From positions 15,736,186 to 15,800,185 of the forward strand of contig OY829539.1 of the NCBI GenBank assembly GCA_963691705.1: a stretch of 64,000 bases of DNA, in the 5' to 3' direction. The notes under the pieces were generated by a model. That model saw nothing but the letters and a program-made list of their open reading frames with translations, was not told where the DNA came from and ran no database searches. Numbering within the stretch: position 1 is the first letter of the stretch; each line of letters opens with the position of its first letter. The DNA is from Viola odorata. Its lineage: Eukaryota; Streptophyta; Magnoliopsida; Malpighiales; Violaceae. Below are positions 20,559 to 30,378 of this stretch, piece by piece. Both the position numbers and the translations under genes were made by a program.

Positions 20559-22451
20559 ATGACACCTAAAACTAAAAAGCCAGCCCGCAAGAACGCTGCT
20601 GGACCTAAACCGGTGGACACTTCCAGCCTCGTTCCTTCCAGATCTAGATCCCAGTCACCTACACCGAACTCGACTTCATACAAAACAGTCACACCACTGT
20701 CTGTCAACCCACGTCCCATTCCTTCTCCCACGGCGGTCTCACCCACAACCGTGGAGCAGATCAGAGAGTTCACCCCGGTGGAAGATGATATAGAAGTCAC
20801 AAGTTCCATTCCTCCGACCATGACGACCACTAGAGGCGGTCGTATGGTGAAGCTCCCTCATGGATCGTCCACGGCCAAGTCCAAATCCAAAAAACCCTCT
20901 ACATCAGCCAAACAGTCACCCCTTGACACGGCCGTCGATCATTTCCTAGCCCCTCAGCCTGCCTTAATGGTGGAGGAGATCCTCAAGGACATCCTAGTCT
21001 CTGACGAAGAAGCAGAGGTCATGGAGGACCAAGCAGAGATGGGTATTGCCCAGGAGAATGAAAACCCCGAGGTCATAGAGGTGGGAACGGGAGAAAGTGG
21101 GGAAGTCGAGGGCAGCGAAGGAGACGAAGAGGAGGAAGATCTCGAGGCCCAGGAAGCTGCAGAGGAGGCAGAGAGAAAACAGAAAGCACCCGCGGCAAGA
21201 TCAACGGCTAAGAAAGGGAAGTCCAAAGCTGAGGCCAAGCCAGGGCAGCCAGCTGCAGTCGGTACACCAGTGAGTCTCAAGAGGAAACTTTCAGCCACTA
21301 GTGCCGGCAAGCCCTCGAGTTCCAAGAAGCTTCGGGCCCCCGAAACAGATGAGGATGTCGAGGTCGACACCCCAGCGCCTTCATCCATCCCCAGATCCAG
21401 CTCACAACAGGTGACTTCTGACCTTTCCTCACCCCATGAATGGATTGTGTTTAATGATAAACCTTCTCTTGACAAGTTAACTATGCTGAATTCCAAGGGC
21501 GTTAGCTCATGTGCGCGCCTGGATTTTGATTTTCTTACTAAGATGGGCATTGAGTCCAGGATCAAGGAGTATGTAGCCAACATTGGTTGGGAGTCTCTGT
21601 TCTATTTGGAGCACCCGACCTTTGTTGAGCTTTCCCTCGAGTTTTTCACTACATTCTGGGTAGATGGCACTTTTAGGCCCAAGGGCAAAGTCGGTCCGAA
21701 CTCCTCTACCCCTGGTTTGATCAATTTTAGGCTAGCCACCAAATGGGAGCATCTGACACTGGGTGAATTTAATTGCTGGTTAGGATTTGTCACTAAGGAT
21801 GAACTGAACACCCCTTTATACAAGAATGCCTTGACTGTTATCCCGTCTATTTTTGATGCCACAACTGCTTTTCATGAGCTAACCAATAAGCCTACTGTTA
21901 AGTATGATCCTAAGGGTAGTAAAGCCCATGAAATAGTTGACCCTGCATTGCGTATCCTGCACCGGTATCTAGCCCTCACCTTTTCAGCAAGATTTGGTTC
22001 CTCGGGATAGATATCTGTGCAGGAAATTTTCTTTTTATGGTGCATGAAACACAAACGTAGGGTCAATCTAGGTTTTTGGGTAGCTTCGGGAGCCTTGCAT
22101 GTATTAAATGGTAGTCGTGGGTCTATTTTTGGATCCCTTATCTCCTTGTTTGCTGTGATGATGCGTAACATTGACCTGACTGCTAGTAACCTTTCCGAGC
22201 CCCTGGCATTCAAGGATTTGGATATCCAAACCTTGGATGTCATGGGCCATTTATGTCTCTCACGTGGTGTGTTGCGTTTTTATCCAGGTTGTGCCCCAGC
22301 AGCAGAGAAGGTTTTCGGGACCAAGAATGGTGGTATCTTTGACTATCCAGATCTTTCGGATCCCCACTCCAATGTCATTCCTCCAGCCCCCGAAAAGCAA
22401 GTTCCCCAAGCGGAACCAGTTCGTCAAGCCAACGCGGCATCAGGAAGCTAG
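20559..22451 (+). pseudogene. Athila-1 env-position ORF (ATHILA ORF-1-like), one in-frame stop
   Basis: The likely start is the ATG at 20559 (MTPKTKKPARKNAA). The first 290 codons are low complexity: Ser/Pro/Thr-rich, then strongly acidic, then basic with nuclear-signal-like KRKLSATSAGKPSSSKKLR. A globular part follows, with EYVANIGWESLFY, ELSLEFFTTFWVD and WEHLTLGEFNCWLGF. This resembles the ATHILA ORF-1 family (Pfam PF03078) and the ORF at 55439-56085. A single TAG at 22008-22010 (Gln position) interrupts; the frame continues to 22451. I see no clear signal peptide or transmembrane segment, so a viral-type envelope role is not supported. Confidence 0.75.
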
Positions 22452-24050
22452 CCCCCGATTCCTCTCATCGTCTACGACCCGACCCAGGCGAGACTTCTCT
22501 AGCTTATTCTGAGGGAACTTCAGGCTTTGACGGTTGAAGTTGCCCGCAGAAATTTGCCACCCCATTAACCCACCCCCGAACATTTTCATCTCTCCAGCCC
22601 CCGAAAGGGGCACTAAACAATTTTTCTGTTTTTACTTTGTACTGTACTTATATTTCTTGAACTCCTTTTTATGCTCTCCCTGCATTGAGGACAATGCGCT
22701 ACCTAAGTATGGGGAGGGGAATTATTTATGCGTTTTGCCTGTGTGATTGCATGTTTATTTTCACGTTTGCTGCATGATTGCATGATCTTCGGATTTTATT
22801 TTTAGCCATGCTAGGAAAATTTTCCCACTATCAGTTTTCAAACCCTCATTTGCGTTTTGCCTGTGTGATTGCATGTTTATTTTCACGTTTGCTGCATGAT
22901 TGCATGATCTTCGGATTTTATTTTTAGCCATGCTAGGAAAATTTTCCCACTATCAGTTTTCAAACCCTCATTTTTGGCATGCGTTTTTCAACTCTCGATG
23001 CATAGAAGAAGCATGACATCCATAACACCTACGCCTAAACATGCATTTTTAGACCTGCTAGCCCTTATATCCATATCTAGGCCTAGACACCTAAAGTGCG
23101 TAGGCGAGTTCAAGTGTGGGGAAGGAAGACAAAGCAAAAGACTTCAGAGCAGAAAGCAGGAATCTAGGGCAAGAAAAAAGCAAAAGCTCGAAAGAGTTTC
23201 GAGCCCTAGACCATTCAGACAATTTGAGCCCCAGAAACATTCAAGTGTGGGGAAGCGAAAAAGAAGTCACCATCGACGCTGGAAGCAGATCAAGGGCAAA
23301 CGCCAAATGAAAGATCAAAAGTTTCACACCCAGGTAGAATAATCTCGTGCCCTCTCCTCTAAAAAAAAAAAATAATAAAAAAAAAATTAAAATAAGAAAG
23401 GGCACCGAACGTCCAAGTAAAAGCATCCGCATCCGAAGCCTCAATAAGAAGACTTTCCTGCCCTCAAAAGAAGACCCCTGTCTAGCCCCCGAATCATCTC
23501 ATGCCCTCGATGAAAGCTGCCTCGCCACTTCGCTTTTTCCCAGCCAAGGGATCCAACCATGTTTTGCCTGGTTCTTTCTTTTCCTTCCTTCTTTTCTCCC
23601 CTCGTCTCTTCTGTACATCTCCTACTTCTCCCTTCCACCTTTCTAGCTCTTTCGATCCCTTTTCTTTCTTCTTGCTGATGTGTTGTTTTTTCGATTGTTG
23701 ATTGCCCATGCATGTGTTCTACAGTACTCGGATTGACGTGCAAACCAAGCCTGTGTTGTGTTATTTGCATTCATGAGTGGTAACCTAAACACATATTTTA
23801 TTCTGAGTAGGAGTGCAAATACACATCTTTGTGAGGACTGCTGGTGAATAGGCTAGATATGAAAAAGTCTAGTTGATAGGGTCGTTATTCTATCAGCCGG
23901 ATGCAGGTGCTTTTCTAGGTCTGGATTTGTTCTGGTTGGGTGTAGCTTGTAGGAAGGCGTGCCAATTCTAGGTGTTGGGAGTTAATTATGTATGTTTAGG
24001 AATGAGGTGGCTTTCCAATTTTGTTTATGCTCGAGGGCGAGCATAGGGGC
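22452..24050 (+). other. Athila-1 3' non-coding region
   Basis: About 1.6 kb with no ORF I would defend. It contains three CAAGTGTGGGGA-like or TATGGGGAGGGGA purine blocks (22709, 23111, 23241), a 122-bp tandem duplication and A-rich runs at 23357-23395. A segment from 23700 to 24050 is similar to the 3' region of the Athila-A repeats at 48406-48727 and 50166-50486 (minus strand). This confirms it as the part just before the PPT. Confidence 0.65.
22730..22973 (+). repeat. 122-bp tandem duplication in Athila-1 3' region
   Basis: The segment starting GCGTTTTGCCTGTGTGATTG at 22730 is repeated, apparently without a base change, at 22852. The two units are directly adjacent (22730-22851 and 22852-22973). 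Confidence 0.9.
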
Positions 24051-24064
24051 ACTGTGGGGATGTT
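24028..24064 (+). other. Polypurine tract region of Athila-1
   Basis: The string CTCGAGGGCGAGCATAGGGG followed by CACTGTGGGGATGTT precedes the LTR start. The same arrangement (minus strand) stands at 50074-50108 before the Athila-A LTR. The G-rich run primes plus-strand DNA synthesis in this family. Confidence 0.75.
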
Positions 24065-25490
24065 TGATAGCACGTTTCATACTCTCGGTTTTACCCTCTT
24101 TCTAGCCCTTTCGGGGGCTCGATGTTGACATTTGACCCTCATTTCAATCTTATTTGCAGATTAGCATCAAGGAGGGAAAAGACCAAAAAGAAGCAATTTT
24201 AGAGCATTCCTGAGGACTTCCATTTTCCAGGCCTAGAAGAAAGAATGTCGTCAAGACCTCGACGTGAACCAGACCAGTGCGCTGTCTCAAAGCCTCGACA
24301 GTTCTGAGCCTTCTTCCAAAGAAAGCATCTTCTGAGATCCGCACGAAATCCCAGGCATTTCCAGAAGGCATCAGGCGTGTCAGGAATCCCAGAATATTCC
24401 TTTTTCAAGGACATGTGCTGTCACGCCCTCATTGCCCTTAGCTGTTTTTGTCTCGTAGCTAGTTTAGGCTATATAAGCATAGTTTTAGGGTTTTTGGAAA
24501 GACGGCTGTTCCAAGGATAATTTCTTACATTAGTTTCAGCATTTATTTTCTGGGGATCATCTCCTCTTCTCGATCAAGAGCAGCCATTGTCAACAACTTT
24601 CCTCTTCGATTATTAATTAATCTATCGGTTTCCTCTACTCCCTTTTTACTTTCTTTGTTTTATCATTGTATGATTCTATCTACCTACTGTTTATATTATA
24701 GTATGAGTAGCTAAATACCCCCTTCTTGGTGAAGGGTGTTCCACGGGTTGTAGGGTTCGGCTAAGAGGTCTAATGCATGCTTGACATATTCTCTTGTGAT
24801 ACATAACTGTTTACCGATTTAATTCCATGCTTGTCTAGAAATGTTAAGAGCTTGATCATCTTTTAGTATTTCTGCATGAGTAACGTCATATTCCAGGGTT
24901 ATACTTGACGCGAAGCCCTGGAGTTTGAGCAGACACCTAGGGGAGGCAGCACGAGAGGCCTCACCTAGGGGTAAACAGTTATCTAGGGTATGCGATATGA
25001 GTCTGACAAGCTGATCTATCGCGCCCTAGATCTGTCTTACCTCCCCTTCATGGGCGTTCTGAATTTAGCCTCCCTACTTCGAGCCCGTGACAGGCCGGAC
25101 GGTCAAGGCTACCTTTTGATGACAAGGGAGGTAGCTGGGAGGATGGCTGAACGTCAAGGTCACCTCATATGTGGAAACGGGGGGTGACTTCTATCTATGA
25201 AGGTAAGCAGGGGATGCGGTGTGGAAACGCTGTCCCTATAGCAGATCTGCGCATGAGTCTGGAAAACCTCTACACCGATGACTAGCCGACCTAGAAAATA
25301 ACCCCAGGGAGCACCTTTCGCTAAGATCTCGTCCTATTTGATTAATATCCTTTTCATTACTTTTCCTGCATTCGATCAGTTTACATCTCTTGCTCTGGAT
25401 TACAATTTACATCTCTTGCCCTAGATTATGATTTACTTTCGAGCCCTAGATAAGTACTTTCCAATTCTATTTTGTTAGCTCCCATACTCT
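24065..25490 (+). repeat. 3' LTR of Athila-1, truncated at its right end
   Basis: It starts TGATAG, as do the LTRs of Athila-A (minus strand, 50073). It contains GCTATATAAGC (24467-24477) as a TATA box. Athila LTRs here run 1346 to 1553 bp. This one is about 1.43 kb and lacks a clear CA end; Tat-2 coding sequence begins about 25500. The open frames inside (for example 24990-25187) are not genes. Confidence 0.75.
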
Positions 25491-25494
25491 GCGT

Positions 25495-26790
25495 TGATTA
25501 CCTGCCGCAGGAGAGAAGCGAAAATGAGAAAGCCACCCGAAAAAAAGGAAGCGATAGATGTGTTGGACAAGATGGTGCTATCCTTCTCAGAAGAAGACGA
25601 AAAGGGCATCGTATTCCCTCACAACGACGCGTTGGTAGTCACGCCCATCATTGGAAATCATGGGGTCCGAAGAACCCTCATTGACAACGGCAGCGCGGTA
25701 AACCTATTTTCACTAGAGGCATATAACCTCATGAAGCGCCCCGCCAGTGCATTGGCACCCTGCAAGAAGCCAATCATCAGAGTGGACAGTGTCCCCATAC
25801 CTATAACTGGAGTCACAGCGCTGCCCGTTTACTTTAGAGAGGACACGTCCAAGCGATCGGAGGAGTTGTTGTTCTTGGTTGTAGATCTCATTCTACCGTA
25901 TAACGCCATTCTAACCAGTAGACACGATGGTGCCCGTCCCTGTCAACGGAAATAGTGAGGCAAGTTTCTTGGTCAGTGAAAAGATAACCCCGGAGGAGAG
26001 TGCACAACTAGCCCGACTACTGAACAAGTGCAAATGGGAGTTCGCCTGGAAACCAGCGGACATGCCTGGTGTGTCTAGAGAGGTAGCAGAACATAGACTT
26101 AACGTCAATCCGCGTTCCACGCCAGTTCAAGAGAAGCGGCGAGCATTCTCCGCGGAGAAGACAACTGCTATTGACAAGGAGGTAACAAAACTCCTGGACG
26201 CGGGATTCATTCGAGAGGTTCAATACCCCACCTGGCTGGCTAATCCCGTCCTAGTCCCGAAGCCCAACGGAAACTGGTGCATATCCATTGATTTCACTGA
26301 CTTAAACGACGCCTGCCCCAAGGACTGTTACCCGCTCCCCATAATTGATCAGTTAGTTGATCAAACTGCTGGATACGCATACGTGAGTTCTTTGGATGCC
26401 AACTCCGGATCCCCATGGCTGAAGAAGACGAAGAGAAGACGGTATTCATAACCCCAAAGGCTACCTATTGTTACACAGCGATGCCTTTTGGCTTAAAGAA
26501 TGTTTGGGCAACTTTTCAGCGCATGGCGAACAAAGTGTTCGAGAGGCAAATCGGAAAAAAACGTAGAAGCCTATGTAGATGACTTATTGGTCAAGAGCCG
26601 AAGCTTCAGTGACCATTTGGCAGACCTACAAGAGGTGTTTGACACATTAGGGAAATACAAAATGAAACTGAATCCTTGCAAATGCGCATTCGCATTTCAG
26701 ACGGGAAAATATTTAGGGTACGTGGTAAGCCAGAAGGGCATCCAGTCGAACCCGTCAAAGATTAAGGCCATCTATGACATGGCATAGCCG
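25495..26790 (+). pseudogene. Tat-2 protease and reverse transcriptase
   Basis: The protease keeps its active site LIDNGSAVNLFS (about 25678-25713). About 230 bp seen in Tat-3 (after LPYNAIL) are deleted here near 25915, which shifts the frame. The RT continues with FAWKPADMPGVSREV, LLDAGFIREVQYPTWLANPV and SIDFTDLNDACPKD. It loses about ten bases near 26406, resumes with KATYCYTAMPFGLKN, and after a one-base shift near 26560 has the intact active site YVDDLLV (about 26570). It ends at a TAG, 26785-26787. Confidence 0.9.
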
Positions 26791-27985
26791 CGAACCGTCC
26801 AAGAGGTCCAAAGGTTGACAGGACGTGTCATTGCTTTAGGGCAATTTATCTCTAAACAGGGCGAGAGATGCCTGTCGTTCTTCAAGGTCATACGCAGAAA
26901 GGCTCCCTTTGGATGGATGCAAGAATGCGAAGAAGCGTTCATAGGCTTGAAAACCTATTTATCGTCCGACTTGGTGTTAACACGACCAAAGCCGGGTGAC
27001 ACCCTATTCCTATATCTCGGCGTTGCAGATGAAGTAGTCAGTGTTGTCCTAGTACGGGAGGATAATCATGCCTACCGCCTCGTCTTCTTTGTTAGTCATG
27101 TGTTAAAAGATGCTGAGGTGCGGTACACCCACATCGAGAAGGTGGCATTCGCCCTAATACAGTCCACACAAAAGATGGGCAAGTACTTCCAGGCCTATCC
27201 AGTTATTGTGCTCACAGATCAGCCTTTGAAGAGAATTTTCAGGAAACTAGAGTCCTCTGGGAGAATTCTGATCTGGGCAATTGAGCTTGAGCAGTATGGA
27301 TTACAATACAAGGCTCGACCATCTGTAAAAGCCCAGGTCCTGGCGGATTTCATCGCTGAGTGCACCTTTGCCAGGGACCCTATGGCGGAGCCGCTTGAAG
27401 AGGAAGAGAATAGCGCAAAGCTCCCACCCTCGGAGGCCTACGCAGACTCATGGGTTATCTACGTGGATGACGCTAAAAATCAAGAACTGGCAGGAGCCGG
27501 TATTTACATGATTGGGCCGCATGATGTACAAGTGCGGCATGCAATCAGAATCCTACAACCATTATCTAATAACGCAGCAGAGTATGAAGCGTTATTAGCC
27601 GGGCTCAGAATAGGAAGAAACCTCTTCACCAAAGGCGAATGCGGCGCGGTAACGGGAGCCCCATAATTGAAAATACGAGGCGACTCCAAGCTAGTAATAG
27701 ACCAAGTCTTGGGACATTCCCAGGCCAGAGAACCTATCAAAGTGCAATACCTCTTGAAGGTAAAATAAGAATTGATGGAAATAGAACAAAGCGGCGTGCA
27801 CGTCACTTTTGAACACATCCCCCGAGAGGACAATGCTGAGGCAGACAACCTTGCCAAAACGGCAGCTAATCAGGAGGCGATCATACCAAAAGATGTGGAT
27901 TACGAGGAAAAGTCAATGCCGTCCTTCATGGAGGAGCAGTTGTTAAAATTCTTAAAGCATGACGAGCTGCCGAGCGATAATGCAG
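26791..27985 (+). pseudogene. Tat-2 RNase H and second (archaeal-type) RNase H
   Basis: The connection and RNase H domain run from about 26810 (LTGRVIALGQFISKQG) through FLYLGVADEVVSVVLV, YTHIEKVAFALI and VLTDQPLKRIF. A second RNase H follows: WVIYVDDAKNQELAGAGIY, NNAAEYEALLAGL, GDSKLVIDQVLGHSQ and REDNAEADNLA. The usual VDGA reads VDDA here. A stop stands at 27664-27666, then the frame continues. Dual RNase H domains are known for Tat-lineage elements and support the assignment. Confidence 0.87.
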
Positions 27986-29164
27986 AAAGGAAAAAAGTAT
28001 TGAAACAGGCGGCAAGATGCACCTACTATGATGGGGAACTAATTCGGAGATGTTTCTACCACCCAGCGGTAAAATGCATAACTAAACAGGAAGGCCTCCA
28101 CACCCTGCGAGAGATTCATGAAGGGATATGTGGTATGCACGTATAGGGCGACACCATGGCCACACAAGCGTTTCAGTCAGGCTTTTGCTGGCCCACCATC
28201 CACAGGGATTGCAACAACTTCATGCAAACATGTCACAAATGCCAAGAATTTGCTAAAATCCCCCGGCGACCTACCACAGAAATATCTCAGATCGTGGCTC
28301 CCTACCCTTTCGCCAAATGGGGAATTGACATTCTAGGCCCTTTTTCCTAAGGCGAGATCCCAACTAAAATTCGTAATCGTGGCTGTGGACTACTTCATAA
28401 AATGGGCAGAAGCGGAGGCGGTAGCCAACATTACAACAGGGAAAGTATGGCACTTTTTTAAGCACCAAGTTATCATGAACTTCGGGGTACCTCGTGTGCT
28501 GGTCAGTGACAACGGGACGCAATTTACCAGCCACTTCTTCAAGGAACAGTGTGAGGAATTCCAGATCGAACAAAGGTTCTCCTCTGTGGCGCATCCCCAG
28601 ACTAACGGCCAGGCAGAGGTGACCAACTGAAGCATCCTGAGTGGCATTAAGAAAAACCTGGAGGGCTCAAAAAAGAAATGGCCAGATGAACTACCCTATG
28701 TCATGTGGGCCTACCGTATGACTGTTAAAACTAGCACAGGGGAAACACCCTTTGCGATGGCCTTTGGCACCGAGGCTGTCACGCCTGTGGAAATCGGCAC
28801 CCTAAGCCTAAGGGTCGAATACTTCAAGGAAGAGCTAAACGAAGAAAGGTTACGAGCTAACCTTGACGTGTTACCTGAGCAACTTGAGGAAGCCCTCCTA
28901 AAAATAATGCACTATAAAAGGAAAATGGCGCGGTATCACAATAGACATGTTAAGGAGCGGCTGCTCAAAGCGGGAGACTTGGTGCTCAGGGACAAGCGAG
29001 CTGCGGGCCGACGGATGTGGAAACTTAGCTCAAATTGGGAGGGCCCATACCGCATCACCCACGTCATCGGGAAGGGGGCATATCACCTGGAAACACTTGA
29101 CGGTACCCGCTTACCTAACTCCTGGAACATTGCTTTCTTGAAATTATATCATTCTAGAATTTGA
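27986..29164 (+). pseudogene. Tat-2 integrase
   Basis: The zinc region begins at CTYYDGELIRRCF and continues with CHKCQEFAK (28150-28260). The DDE core shows WGIDILGPF (28318-28345), LVSDNGTQFTSHF (28499) and [12 protein letters not shown] (28590). The C-terminal part ends with LPNSWNIAFLKLYHSRI at 29161. Breaks are a TAG in the zinc region (28144-28146), a frame change after GPFS (28349) and a TGA after EVTN (28628-28630). Confidence 0.9.
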
Positions 29165-29254
29165 CATGCCGTTGTGTATGCTCTAACAATTATTTTGAAG
29201 ATATCTCTTGTGTTCTTTTTGGTTGTCTGTGGTGTGCAGATAACAGAAGAAAGG

Positions 29255-29775
29255 GTGTCGGGAGTGAAAAGTCCTAACCTTGTGGCAGACTGGGCTAACA
29301 CAGATGGGCCACCACGACGAGGCACGCCCCGGCGACCCTGGAAATATATGGTGCTGGAAGTGAAAATTCTATCCTTGTGAGGCCGGCCTTGATCAGGCGG
29401 CTCACTAAGATGAGACACGCTCCAGCACTGTTGGGAGTGAAAAGTCATATCCTGGGATACCCGTGCTCACGTAGACGGTATACCGAGAAGAGGCACGCCC
29501 CGACTCCCTTGGGAGTGCAAATCGTACCCTTGTGACAACCCGTGCTCACATAGGCGATTGATCACTAAGATGAGGCACGACCCCAGGGAAGATAAAAATC
29601 CACCCCGGAAGTGAAAATCCTACCCTTATGATGGTGGCGCTAACACAGGCACATCGTTAAGACGAGGCACATTTCGAGGTGCGAGGTGACAACGCTAAGA
29701 AGTGAAAAGTCCTATCCTCGTGATGGCCGGCCTTGATCAGGCGGCTCACTGAGATGAGGCACTTCTCGGCCAATT
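29255..29775 (+). repeat. Tandem repeat block after Tat-2 pol
   Basis: Six to seven diverged units of roughly 75-110 bp share the core AGTGAAAAGTCCTATCCTTG, a middle with GGCCGGCCTTGATCAGGCGG or a GCTAACA variant, and TCACTAAGATGAGGCACG. The equivalent block of Tat-3 is at 62630-63145. There is no open reading frame across it. Tat-lineage elements of the Retand type are known to carry 3' tandem repeats. Confidence 0.85.
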
Positions 29776-30378
29776 GAGGAAATATAAGGAGTCACGATAC
29801 CCCAACGAGTAACCGGAAGGAACAAACCCGGTGAAGATGATTGGATGAGTATGTGACACGAGCGACATCTCGGTAAAACCCCAAGGTAATTAAGACCCTT
29901 TGTCATATGCCGCTACTAACACAAACAATAAGTGAAAATGCGCAGGAAAATTGGCAAAGAATCGAGGTGACGAAGCACCCGAGAAAGCAATGATGCCACG
30001 GAAAGGCAAAGTACCCGGATCGAATGATGGTCACCTGGTTAACTTAAATGTAGTTCGAGATGATTCAGAACCTCGGTTCTGTTTAACCGCACGGGCCCTC
30101 ACGAAGAGGAGAAAAGTGCGATTCCACTTTGAAGACTACATGTTATGACCCTACGAAGAAGGCTCGAATGTGCGTGCGGCATCACCCTATCAATATTGGT
30201 GCTACAAGTTTGGGAATAAACAGCAACAAATTAAGAAAGATTATCGGCAAAGGAAAGTTACAACTAAAATATAGGTGCTGTTCATACAAGAGCGGAGACT
30301 TGCGCAAGCAAAAAGCCTTAAAACACAAAAGGTCAAAAAGGGAGGACACCCGACGTATGAAAAGAAAAACATGAAAAT
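29776..30378 (+). other. Tat-2 non-coding region before the antisense cassette
   Basis: Short frames at 29951-30148 and 30129-30374 overlap and match nothing I recognise. The corresponding part of Tat-3 (63300-63400) is only weakly alike. I see no supported gene. Confidence 0.5.

Larger units (their letters stand above)
15746..25490 (+). mobile_element. Athila-1, Ty3/Gypsy Athila element lacking 5' LTR
   Basis: The order is gag (5' part missing), protease, RT, RNase H, integrase, extra ORF, long 3' non-coding region, PPT and 3' LTR. This is the Athila layout. The gag-pol reads in a single frame from about 15747 to 20003, broken by seven stops and one internal replacement in the protease. The 5' LTR, PBS and gag start are gone at the Copia-2 junction. 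The 3' LTR is cut near 25490, where Tat-2 begins. Confidence 0.9.

Noticed and set aside
20954..21583. 209-codon minus-strand frame opposite the Athila-1 extra ORF
   Set aside because: It mirrors a Ser/Glu/Ala low-complexity region; the plus-strand frame is the one conserved in Athila elements.
25200..25505. Considered a complete right end (CA plus target duplication) of the Athila-1 3' LTR
   Set aside because: The usual U5 end and a following target duplication are absent; Tat-2 coding sequence begins abruptly.
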